In this document: in pieces, positions 9,513 through 16,826 of the stretch | Layout: each line of letters starts with the position of its first letter | How positions within the stretch are numbered: position 1 is the stretch's first letter | Origin: Polynucleobacter sp. UK-FUSCHL-C3 | Lineage (GTDB): Bacteria > Pseudomonadota > Gammaproteobacteria > Burkholderiales > Burkholderiaceae | NCBI RefSeq assembly: GCF_040409815.1 | Contig: NZ_CP099959.1 | Span: forward strand, 1,550,001-1,614,000 | Reading direction: 5' to 3' | Length of the DNA: 64,000 nucleotides | Made by a program: the position numbers and the translations under genes | The notes under the pieces: generated by a model | The model's database searches: none | What the model was told of the DNA's origin: nothing | Seen by the model: only the letters and a program-made list of their open reading frames with translations

Positions 9513-9956
9513 ATGCGTTTACTGATTATTGCAGTAGGTCATAAAATGCCTGATTGGGTCAGCGTGGCCTACCAAGAATACAGCAAACGGATGCCGCCAG
9601 ATTGTGCGGTGGATCTAAAGGAATTGAAGCCAGATATCAGCCCTAGTAAAGAGGCGGTCAAAATCCTTGCAGCGATCCCCAAAAATACTCTAGTAATTGC
9701 TCTAGATGAACATGGAAAAGATCTAAGCACCCAAGACCTTGCTGGGCAATTAAAACAATGGCGGGAGGTTGGCAAAGACATTGTCTTTTTAATTGGCGGA
9801 GCTAATGGGCTAGATGCTAGCTTTAAAACCAAAGAGATGCCTATCTGGCGACTCTCTAGTCTTACCCTTCCCCATGCTTTTGCACGGCTGGTTCTAATCG
9901 AACAACTCTATCGCGCTTGGACAATCTTACAAGGTCACCCCTACCATCGAGAATAA
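9513..9956 (+). CDS. rlmH: 23S rRNA pseudouridine-1915 N3-methyltransferase RlmH
   Basis: SPOUT-class methyltransferase of 147 aa that methylates pseudouridine 1915 in helix 69 of 23S rRNA using SAM. The knot motifs LIGGANGLD (about 104-112) and LPHAFARLVLIEQLYRAW (about 124-141) are diagnostic, as is the C-terminal HPYHRE. It begins three bases after rsfS, in the usual rsfS-rlmH pair. Confidence 0.96.
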   Translation: MRLLIIAVGHKMPDWVSVAYQEYSKRMPPDCAVDLKELKPDISPSKEAVKILAAIPKNTLVIALDEHGKDLSTQDLAGQLKQWREVGKDIVFLIGGANGLDASFKTKEMPIWRLSSLTLPHAFARLVLIEQLYRAWTILQGHPYHRE

Positions 9957-9968
9957 GAGATTAATTCG

Positions 9969-10640
9969 ATGAAATACGACTTCATTTATCTGGCCTCGCA
10001 AAGCCCCCGTCGCCAAGAGTTACTGGCACAAATTGGGGTTCACTTTAAATTACTTCTACCCAGCCGTAATGAGAATCCAGAATCTCTAGAAATACCCCTA
10101 GCCCATGAGAAAGCTATTGACTATGTTCAACGAGTCACAATCGCAAAAAGTGAAGCGGCTTTAGATCGCTGGCAAGCACTACAACAAAATAATCCGCAAT
10201 TTACTTGGGCGCCAATTTTGTGTGCAGACACCACAGTGAGCCTGCCCGGATCTCTCGATACTGAAATTTTAGGTAAGCCAACAGATGCCGCTCACGCCAC
10301 CCAAATGCTTCATCAACTGAGTGGTAAAAGCCATGATGTGTATAGCGCTATAGCCATTACTATCGATATCCACTCTCCTGCTATCTGCCTAGTTCAAAAA
10401 TCTCAGGTTGAGTTCGCAGTGCTTGATACTGCAACGATCGAGTCTTACGTACATAGCGGTGAAGCCTTTGGCAAAGCAGGATCCTATGGTATCCAAGGAA
10501 TTGCCGCCTCCTTTATTAAAACAATCCAGGGCAGTTATAGCGGTATCATGGGGCTTCCCCTTTATGAGACCGCAAAACTTTTAAGACAAGCCCATGTGCA
10601 TTTTGGTTTGAACTCATATGAGCCAAGAGATCCTAATTAA
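9969..10640 (+). CDS. maf: Maf-family nucleoside triphosphate pyrophosphatase
   Basis: Maf-like nucleotide pyrophosphatase, 223 aa, expected to hydrolyse dTTP/UTP or modified nucleotides to monophosphates. The family signature LASQSPRRQELL is at 8-19, and CADTTVSL carries the catalytic acidic residue. At 223 aa it is slightly longer than the usual 190-210. Its last 23 bases overlap the start of rng, an unusually long overlap for this tightly packed run. Which Maf subfamily (YhdE or YceF type) it belongs to is not settled. Confidence 0.93.
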   Translation: MKYDFIYLASQSPRRQELLAQIGVHFKLLLPSRNENPESLEIPLAHEKAIDYVQRVTIAKSEAALDRWQALQQNNPQFTWAPILCADTTVSLPGSLDTEILGKPTDAAHATQMLHQLSGKSHDVYSAIAITIDIHSPAICLVQKSQVEFAVLDTATIESYVHSGEAFGKAGSYGIQGIAASFIKTIQGSYSGIMGLPLYETAKLLRQAHVHFGLNSYEPRDPN

Positions 10641-12081
10641 TATCACCCCCCAAGAAACTCGGGTTGCGATCATCGAACAAAATGCGGTCCAAGAACTGCA
10701 TATTGAGCGCACTCGGCAACGGGGGATCGTTAGTAATATTTACCTAGCTAAAGTAGTGCGAGTATTGCCTGGTATGCAATCTGCCTTCATTGATATTGGA
10801 TTAGATCGTGCAGCATTTATTCATTTCAATGACTTGGGAGATCATCATGCAGGAGGGCAAATCGAGCGAATCCTATTCGAGGGGCAGACCCTGCTAGTGC
10901 AGGTTCTAAAAGATCCCTTGGGTACCAAAGGTGCTCGGCTTACTCGCCAAATTAGCATTGCGGGGCGCAATTTGGTCTATTTACCGCACGATCATCGTGC
11001 AGTTGGGACTGAAATCCATATCGGCATCTCCCAAAAAATTGAAATGCCTGAAGAGCGCGAGGCCTTAAAAAATAGGTTAAAGAATCTAATCCCTGCTGAT
11101 GAAAGCGGCGATATTATTGTGCGAACGAGCGCTGGGCTTGCTAGCGATGAAACTCTGATTGCTGACCTCAAGTACCTACGCACCACATGGCAAGGAATTT
11201 TACAGGCATCGAAAGAAAAAGCTGCTCCTACTCTATTGCATCAAGATTTAAGTCTTGCCAAAAGGGTTCTCCGCGATATGGCTGGTCCTGAAACTACTCA
11301 AATCCGCGTAGACTCTGCCGAGAACTTTGAGCGCTTAGGCCAATTTGCCCAAACATTTACCCCACAACTAAACAATAAATTAGTTTTATATCGGGGTGAG
11401 CGAGCCCTCTTTGATCTATTTGATATTGAATCTGAGATCAGTAAGGCGCTTGGAAGGCGCGTAGACCTTAAATCCGGCGGCTATCTTATGATTGACCAAA
11501 CAGAGTCCATGACCACGATTGACGTTAACACTGGTAGCTTTGTGGGTGCTCGTAATTTGGACGATACGGTTTTCAAGACTAACTTAGAAGCAGCTCAAGC
11601 GATTGCACGCCAACTACGCTTACGCAATCTTGGGGGCATCATCATTATTGATTTCATTGACATGAGCCAGACCGATCATCAGGAGGCTGTTCTCAATGAG
11701 CTTAAGAAAAACCTTGCTAGAGATCATGTGCGCACAAATGTGAATGACTTCTCATCACTGGGTCTCATCGAGATGACCCGTAAACGCACCCGTGAATCTT
11801 TATCCCATATTTTGTGTGAACCTTGTGCCTCGTGTACTGGTAAGGGTGAGATAAAGACACCCCAAACAGTCTGTTACGAAATCTTACGAGAGATTGTGAG
11901 GGAGCATCGACAATTCAATCCGAAAGAATTTCGGATTGTGGCATCACCCGATGTAATTGATCTATTTTTAGAAGAAGAGAACCAATTTCTAGCGATGCTG
12001 GGGGATTTTGTTCAGAAGCCAATTAGGCTTCAAGCAGAGGCTGGCTTCAAACAAGAACAATACGATATTGTTCTTAACTAG
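10618..12081 (+). CDS. rng: Ribonuclease G
   Basis: RNase E/G family endoribonuclease, 487 aa, the length of RNase G rather than the much longer RNase E; it trims the 5' end of 16S rRNA and cleaves some mRNAs. It starts with the RNase G-like MSQEILINITPQETRVAI, followed by an S1 domain (about 38-120) and the catalytic region with TIDVNTGSFVG near 301-311. A zinc-link cysteine pair occurs in CEPCASCTGKG. The ATG lies inside maf (23-base overlap). Convergent with msbA, nine bases away. Confidence 0.95.
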   Translation: MSQEILINITPQETRVAIIEQNAVQELHIERTRQRGIVSNIYLAKVVRVLPGMQSAFIDIGLDRAAFIHFNDLGDHHAGGQIERILFEGQTLLVQVLKDPLGTKGARLTRQISIAGRNLVYLPHDHRAVGTEIHIGISQKIEMPEEREALKNRLKNLIPADESGDIIVRTSAGLASDETLIADLKYLRTTWQGILQASKEKAAPTLLHQDLSLAKRVLRDMAGPETTQIRVDSAENFERLGQFAQTFTPQLNNKLVLYRGERALFDLFDIESEISKALGRRVDLKSGGYLMIDQTESMTTIDVNTGSFVGARNLDDTVFKTNLEAAQAIARQLRLRNLGGIIIIDFIDMSQTDHQEAVLNELKKNLARDHVRTNVNDFSSLGLIEMTRKRTRESLSHILCEPCASCTGKGEIKTPQTVCYEILREIVREHRQFNPKEFRIVASPDVIDLFLEEENQFLAMLGDFVQKPIRLQAEAGFKQEQYDIVLN

Positions 12082-12090
12082 TGAGCAGTC

Positions 12091-13854
12091 TTAAGAATTT
12101 GCTTCACTAAACTGCAAGCGATGTAAACCAGCATATAGGCCATTTTTGGCCATCAATTCTTGGTGAGGGCCATATTCCACAATCTCACCATGATCCAAGA
12201 CCGCAATCCGATCGGCATGCTCAATGGTTGATAAACGGTGTGCAATCACCAAGGTTGTACGCCCTGCCATTAAACGATCAAGTGCTTCTTGTACCTGCCG
12301 CTCCGACTCAGAATCCAGTGCAGAGGTTGCCTCATCGAGTATGAGGATGGGCGCGTCCTTATAAATGGCCCTTGCAATCGCTAAGCGTTGGCGCTGCCCC
12401 CCCGATAAGCGATTACCGTTATCCCCAACCAAGGTATCGATGCCATTGGGCAGTTCCGTTAATAGTCCTGTTAAATTAGCCGCCTCTAAAGATTCGATGA
12501 CACGACCGCGATCAATCCCCTCAACACTTGAGCCATATGCCACATTGGCTGCAATGGTGTCATTAAACAAAATGACGTCCTGACTTACAAAGGCGATTTG
12601 CTTACGTAAATCAGCCAACAGAATTTCCTCAATCGGAACTTGATCAAGTAGGATGCGGCCCGCCTTAGGTTTAAAAAAACGTGGCAATAAATTCACTAGG
12701 GTTGATTTACCCCCTCCAGAGGGTCCTACGAAGGCAATCACCTCGCCTGACTTGATATCAAGATTGACATTTCGAAGAGCATCTTTACGACCCTCTTCTT
12801 GGTCATAGGAAAAGGATAGGTTCTCAAACCGGATTTCTCCTTTGGCCTTATCTAATCGTTTGAGCTTTGACTGACTCATGTCTTCTTCAATTGGCTGATC
12901 AATCAATTGAAAAATCATCTCTGCTGCAGTTAAGCCACGTTGCAAAGGTTGATTAATATCAGCAAGATGTTTTAGTGGTGAAATGATTAAGAGCATCGCG
13001 GTAATAAAAGCTGCGAAACCTCCTACAGTAAAACCCTGCGTGGCTGATTGCATAATCGCAATCACCAAAACCAAAGATAGGGCCATTGACGCAATTAACT
13101 GGGTAATGGGCTGATTGAGCCCTCCAGCCACGGCAGCTTTTAGGGTGAACTGACGTAGACGATCTGCCTTATCCATAAAACGTTGCATCTCGTAATCTTC
13201 TCCGCCATGCACCTTAACAATCTTATGGCCAGATGCTGCCTCCTCGACTATATAGGCAAGCTCACTGGTCATGCTTTGTTGCTGACGATTTAAGCCGCGT
13301 AAGCGCTTATTGATCTTGCTCATCACAAAGGCAATGATCGGAAAAATAATTAATACCACTAAAGTAAGACGCCAATTGAGATAAAACAAATAACCCATCA
13401 AACCAATGACGGTCAATAAATCTCTTACAAGACTAATGAGCATGCCACCCATAATGGAGAGGACGTTGTTTACCTCAAACACAACCGCATTAATCAAGTT
13501 AGACGCTGAAGTCTTCTGGTAGTACTCGGTCTTTGCTCGTAATAGCCGAGTGAACATCTGCTCCCGTAATTTAAGCAAGATATTACTAATAACCTTGGTC
13601 AGTAGATAGTTAGACAGAAACTGTGCTCCACTCCGAATAAAAGCCAAGCCAACTAAAAATACCGGGACCAGCCAGAGCTTATCGTTCATCTCTCCAGTAA
13701 AGCCACGATCCAAAAGAGGCTTCATTAGGGCCGGAATAGAGGTCTCTGAGGCAGCGACTATCGCCATAGCGAGTAAGGACCCAATGATGAGGCGGATATG
13801 GGGGCGTAGATACCCAATTAATCTGTTTAGGGCTTGACGGTCTGAAGCATTCAT
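12091..13854 (-). CDS. msbA: Lipid A export ATP-binding/permease MsbA
   Basis: ABC transporter half-molecule of 587 aa that flips lipid A-core across the inner membrane. Six membrane segments occupy about residues 20-300. The ATPase domain has Walker A GPSGGGKST at 377-385, then LSGGQRQRLAIARA, and Walker B LILDEATSALD. The frame is open for 45 further codons, but MNASDRQ at 13854 is the sensible start; the longer form would run through the divergent glycosyltransferase gene. A CATAAT on the minus strand ends seven bases before the ATG with no ribosome site at normal spacing, suggesting a leaderless mRNA. It diverges from LPS-core genes with only ten bases between start codons. Confidence 0.95.
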   Translation of the reverse strand: MNASDRQALNRLIGYLRPHIRLIIGSLLAMAIVAASETSIPALMKPLLDRGFTGEMNDKLWLVPVFLVGLAFIRSGAQFLSNYLLTKVISNILLKLREQMFTRLLRAKTEYYQKTSASNLINAVVFEVNNVLSIMGGMLISLVRDLLTVIGLMGYLFYLNWRLTLVVLIIFPIIAFVMSKINKRLRGLNRQQQSMTSELAYIVEEAASGHKIVKVHGGEDYEMQRFMDKADRLRQFTLKAAVAGGLNQPITQLIASMALSLVLVIAIMQSATQGFTVGGFAAFITAMLLIISPLKHLADINQPLQRGLTAAEMIFQLIDQPIEEDMSQSKLKRLDKAKGEIRFENLSFSYDQEEGRKDALRNVNLDIKSGEVIAFVGPSGGGKSTLVNLLPRFFKPKAGRILLDQVPIEEILLADLRKQIAFVSQDVILFNDTIAANVAYGSSVEGIDRGRVIESLEAANLTGLLTELPNGIDTLVGDNGNRLSGGQRQRLAIARAIYKDAPILILDEATSALDSESERQVQEALDRLMAGRTTLVIAHRLSTIEHADRIAVLDHGEIVEYGPHQELMAKNGLYAGLHRLQFSEANS

Positions 13855-13859
13855 ATAAT
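13834..13859 (+). promoter_or_regulatory. Candidate promoter of the waaE-like gene
   Basis: A perfect TATAAT at 13854-13859 ends five bases before the ATG at 13865. TTGACG at 13834-13839 could serve as -35, but the 14-base spacer is short. The in-frame stop TGA at 13859-13861 rules out any earlier start codon, so the mRNA would be leaderless or nearly so. Confidence 0.5.
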
Positions 13860-13861
13860 GA

Positions 13862-13867
13862 ATTATG
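13862..13867 (-). promoter_or_regulatory. Candidate -10 element of msbA
   Basis: CATAAT on the minus strand, seven bases before the msbA ATG at 13854. It fully covers the ATG of the divergent waaE-like gene. The -35 region is weak. Confidence 0.4.
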
Positions 13868-14623
13868 CCCACCTTATCAGCCATACTCATAACTCGGAAT
13901 GAAGAAGCCAATCTCGAGGACTGCCTAGCCTCGCTAGACGGGCTTGCCGACCAAATTGTGGTCGTGGATACACAAAGCACGGATCGCACTCTAGCGATTG
14001 CCCAAAAATACGGCGCTTTGGTCGATACGCCGGCTGATTGGCCAGGATTTGGGCCTCAAAAGAATCGGGCTTTAGACCTTGCCACCGGTGACTGGGTGCT
14101 CTCCCTAGATGCCGATGAGCGCCTCACCCCCGAGCTCAGGCTGGAGATTAAGGGTGTGCTTGAGAAACCCCAAGCGAATTGCTATGCCATTCCAAGACTA
14201 TCTTGGTATTGTGGGCGCTTTATGCGTCACTCGGGTTGGACCCCGGATTATGTAGACCGACTATTTAAGAGAGGTAGTGCACGCTTCTCAAACGATTTAG
14301 TTCATGAGCGCCTAATCCCGCATGATTCTGTTATGAAGTTAAAGAATCAGATGCTTCACTATAGCTTTATGAACCAAGCTCAGGTACAAGAAAAAATGCA
14401 GCGATATTCCACCGCATCTGCTCAACAAGCATTCGCTAAGGGTAAAACAGCAAGTCCTCTTAAGGCTATATTGCATGGCACTTGGTCATTTATTCGCACT
14501 TATGTAATAAGAGCTGGATTTTTAGATGGTCCCCAAGGATTTTCATTGGCTATAGCCAATGCAAAAGGCTCCTACCTAAGGTACATTAAACTTTGGCGTC
14601 TAATCAAGAAATCAAAAGAATGA
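13865..14623 (+). CDS. Glycosyltransferase family 2, WaaE/KdtX-like (LPS core)
   Basis: GT-A fold glycosyltransferase, 252 aa, close in form to WaaE/KdtX core beta-glucosyltransferases that add a sugar to heptose I of the LPS inner core. MPTLSAILITRNEEANLEDC opens the nucleotide-sugar domain, the DAD motif is at 82-84, and the QKNRALDLATGDWVL segment is typical. A stop codon four bases upstream fixes the start at 13865. Divergent from msbA and overlapping the next glycosyltransferase by ATGA, it starts a three-gene LPS-core group. Acceptor and donor sugar are not determined by sequence. Confidence 0.85.
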   Translation: MPTLSAILITRNEEANLEDCLASLDGLADQIVVVDTQSTDRTLAIAQKYGALVDTPADWPGFGPQKNRALDLATGDWVLSLDADERLTPELRLEIKGVLEKPQANCYAIPRLSWYCGRFMRHSGWTPDYVDRLFKRGSARFSNDLVHERLIPHDSVMKLKNQMLHYSFMNQAQVQEKMQRYSTASAQQAFAKGKTASPLKAILHGTWSFIRTYVIRAGFLDGPQGFSLAIANAKGSYLRYIKLWRLIKKSKE

Positions 14624-15417
14624 CTCAAATTTCTGTCATAGTGGCGACCTACAATTGGCCAGCGGCCTTGGGTCTTTGTCTTCAATCCTTAAAGAATCAA
14701 TCCTTTAGAGATTTTGAGATTTTGATTGCTGATGATGGGTCAAAAGAAGAAACTCGTAATCTCATTCAAAAGTATATTCAAGAATTCCCTATCAAAATTA
14801 CGCATCTTTGGCATGAAGATATAGGTTGCCGCAAGACAATCATCGGAAATCGCGCTATTAATAGTGCGAATGGTCAGTACTTAATTTTTTTAGATGGAGA
14901 CTGCGTAGTTCAGCCCGACTATCTTCAGAGACATTTATCTCTGGCACAAAAGGGGTATTTAGTCACAGGAAGCAGAATATTGCTTAACCAGAAATTTACC
15001 CAAGAAATACTCACTGAAGGATATATAGACTTCTCCAGATTACAAAAAAATTCCTTCTTTTTACGTATTCAAGGGTCTATAAATAAATTTCTTCCTTTAT
15101 TCATTAAATTTGGTAACGGTAAATGGAGAAATTACAAAAAATTCTTCTGGCGTCGCATTAAAGGATGCAATATGGCGTGCTGGAAAGAGGACGCCCTGGC
15201 CATTAAAGGATTTGATGAAACACTAATTGGATGGGGTCACGAAGATGCTGATTTCATTTTTCGCCTTGAAAATAAAGGAATAATAAGGAAGTCTGGCTCA
15301 TGGTCAACTGAAGTCATTCATCTATTTCATAAAGTTCGAGATCAATCAAATAACGATGAAAGTACAAAACGAATTCTCGAAAAGGTCCGGCTTATGCGAG
15401 CCGGTCAATTTCAATAG
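14620..15417 (+). CDS. Glycosyltransferase family 2 with C-terminal galactosyltransferase-like motif
   Basis: GT2 glycosyltransferase of 265 aa, probably acting on the LPS core or O-antigen. The N-terminal domain has VIVATYN (6-12), ADDGS (37-41) and the DGD metal motif at 92-94. The C-terminal motif WGHEDADF at 205-212 resembles the acceptor domain of bifunctional polysaccharide transferases. I start it at ATG 14620, overlapping the previous stop (ATGA); an upstream in-frame codon at 14593 is inside the preceding gene. The gene is more AT-rich and lysine/asparagine-rich than its neighbours, which hints at lateral exchange of an outer-core transferase. Substrate unknown. Confidence 0.8.
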   Translation: MTQISVIVATYNWPAALGLCLQSLKNQSFRDFEILIADDGSKEETRNLIQKYIQEFPIKITHLWHEDIGCRKTIIGNRAINSANGQYLIFLDGDCVVQPDYLQRHLSLAQKGYLVTGSRILLNQKFTQEILTEGYIDFSRLQKNSFFLRIQGSINKFLPLFIKFGNGKWRNYKKFFWRRIKGCNMACWKEDALAIKGFDETLIGWGHEDADFIFRLENKGIIRKSGSWSTEVIHLFHKVRDQSNNDESTKRILEKVRLMRAGQFQ

Positions 15418-15420
15418 GTT

Positions 15421-16533
15421 ATGAAAGATCCTGCCCGCGTTTTATTCATTGCCACTCGGCAGATTGGAGATGTCTTAGTAACAACCCCATTGATTAGTTC
15501 AGCTCGCGCCATTTGGCCCAATGCCCAATTTGATTTTCTGGGATATCGGGGCAAGCTTGATATGCTCAAAGGTAATCCTGATATTCATGAGCTGATTGAG
15601 ACCCCAGAGCGCCCAAACTTATGGGAGTATCTGAAACTCTTTAATCAACTCTTCCAGCGCTATGACCTAGCTATCATCACCCAACCAAGTGATCGCTCCT
15701 ACTTCTTTGGTTCGCTGGCTGCCTTACGACGAGTGGGTGTGGTGGTTGAGGACACACCCCGAAGTAAAAAAAATAGTGCTTGGAAGCGCGCCATTTCTAT
15801 GCACTGGGTTCCAGTGGATTACTTTCATCAACATGTCATTGTAGAAAAATTAAGGTTACTGGAGCCCTTCTACCAAGACAAGGGTCTTGATTTATTTGCC
15901 CACCCAATCTCAGTAACACCCCCTAAAGCACAAACCTTAACTCCTCTCATTCAAAGCCAGATACGGCAACCCTACATTGTTTTGCACCCAGGGCCTCTCA
16001 ATGCCTATAAACGTTGGCCGCTATCGTATTGGCAAGAACTGATCACCCATTTAGTTAATGATGGTAATCAGATTATTTTGAGCTCTTCACCAGCTCGGCA
16101 GGACTTAGAGCTAAACAAAGATATTTTGTCCTTACTCGACATAAACATACGTGGCTCCCTTATTAATACAGAAGGTCGTTTAAGTCTTCCTCAAGCGGTC
16201 ACTCTCTTAAAAGGAGCGACCCTTTATATCGGGGTTGATACATCGGTCAGTCATTTATCAGCCGCCTGTGAAACCCCTACGATTGTTTTATTTGGGGCAA
16301 CCCCCCCAACAAACTTTGGCCCATGGCCTAATGGTTTTGTTGGACAAAAGCCTTATCAAATTAGAGCGCGGATGCAAATAGTTAATAACGTTTGCATCCT
16401 TCAAGGTCCCGGGGATTGTGTACCGTGCCGCAAAGCCGGCTGTGAAGACAAATCAGACAGTAGGAGCGAATGTCTTGATTTACTAAAACCAAATCAAGTG
16501 ATCGAAGCAGTTCAAAGAATGCTTCAAAGGTAA
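15421..16533 (+). CDS. Glycosyltransferase family 9, LPS heptosyltransferase (WaaQ-like)
   Basis: GT9 heptosyltransferase of 370 aa, resembling WaaQ (heptosyltransferase III), which adds ADP-heptose to the inner core on the cytoplasmic face. The start PARVLFIATRQIGDVLVTTP is the family's first nucleotide-fold strand and loop. HPGPLNAYKRWP in the middle and GVDTSVSHLSAA near 275 form the donor-binding half. It follows the second glycosyltransferase by three bases. Family placement is clear; exact heptose position is inferred. Confidence 0.85.
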   Translation: MKDPARVLFIATRQIGDVLVTTPLISSARAIWPNAQFDFLGYRGKLDMLKGNPDIHELIETPERPNLWEYLKLFNQLFQRYDLAIITQPSDRSYFFGSLAALRRVGVVVEDTPRSKKNSAWKRAISMHWVPVDYFHQHVIVEKLRLLEPFYQDKGLDLFAHPISVTPPKAQTLTPLIQSQIRQPYIVLHPGPLNAYKRWPLSYWQELITHLVNDGNQIILSSSPARQDLELNKDILSLLDINIRGSLINTEGRLSLPQAVTLLKGATLYIGVDTSVSHLSAACETPTIVLFGATPPTNFGPWPNGFVGQKPYQIRARMQIVNNVCILQGPGDCVPCRKAGCEDKSDSRSECLDLLKPNQVIEAVQRMLQR

Positions 16534-16541
16534 GGTACTAA

Positions 16542-16787
16542 TTAACGACGCTTTACGTAAAAGATCATCGCATCACCCTCATTATCGGTGGCGAGAAGCT
16601 CGTTACCCGTTTGTTTACAGAAGGCCGGGATGTCATGGCTAGCACCAGAATCAGTTGCCTTTAGTTTAAGAACCTCGCCTGATTGCATCTCGGCTAAGGT
16701 CTTCTTCGTACGTAAAATAGGCAGGGGGCAGTTCATGCCGATGGCATCAACCTCGCGATGGACTTGGATGGAGCTCACTTCACTCAT
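16542..16787 (-). CDS. tusA: TusA-family sulfurtransferase
   Basis: Small sulfur carrier of 81 aa in the TusA/SirA family, passing persulfide sulfur for tRNA thiolation, molybdenum cofactor or other sulfur pathways. The catalytic Cys20 lies in the CPLPILRTKKTL signature. GAGGAG is upstream of the ATG. It lies between alaS and the heptosyltransferase, convergent with the latter. Whether it serves tRNA 2-thiouridine synthesis or another route is open, since no other tus genes are present here. Confidence 0.9.
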   Translation of the reverse strand: MSEVSSIQVHREVDAIGMNCPLPILRTKKTLAEMQSGEVLKLKATDSGASHDIPAFCKQTGNELLATDNEGDAMIFYVKRR

Positions 16788-16826
16788 TACATTCTCCTCA
16801 TATCTTCTTATTTTAGCGATTTGCGC

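Noticed and set aside
13855-13989. Upstream extension of msbA by 45 codons
   Set aside because: It runs antisense through the waaE-like gene, and the residues are unlike the MsbA N-terminus.
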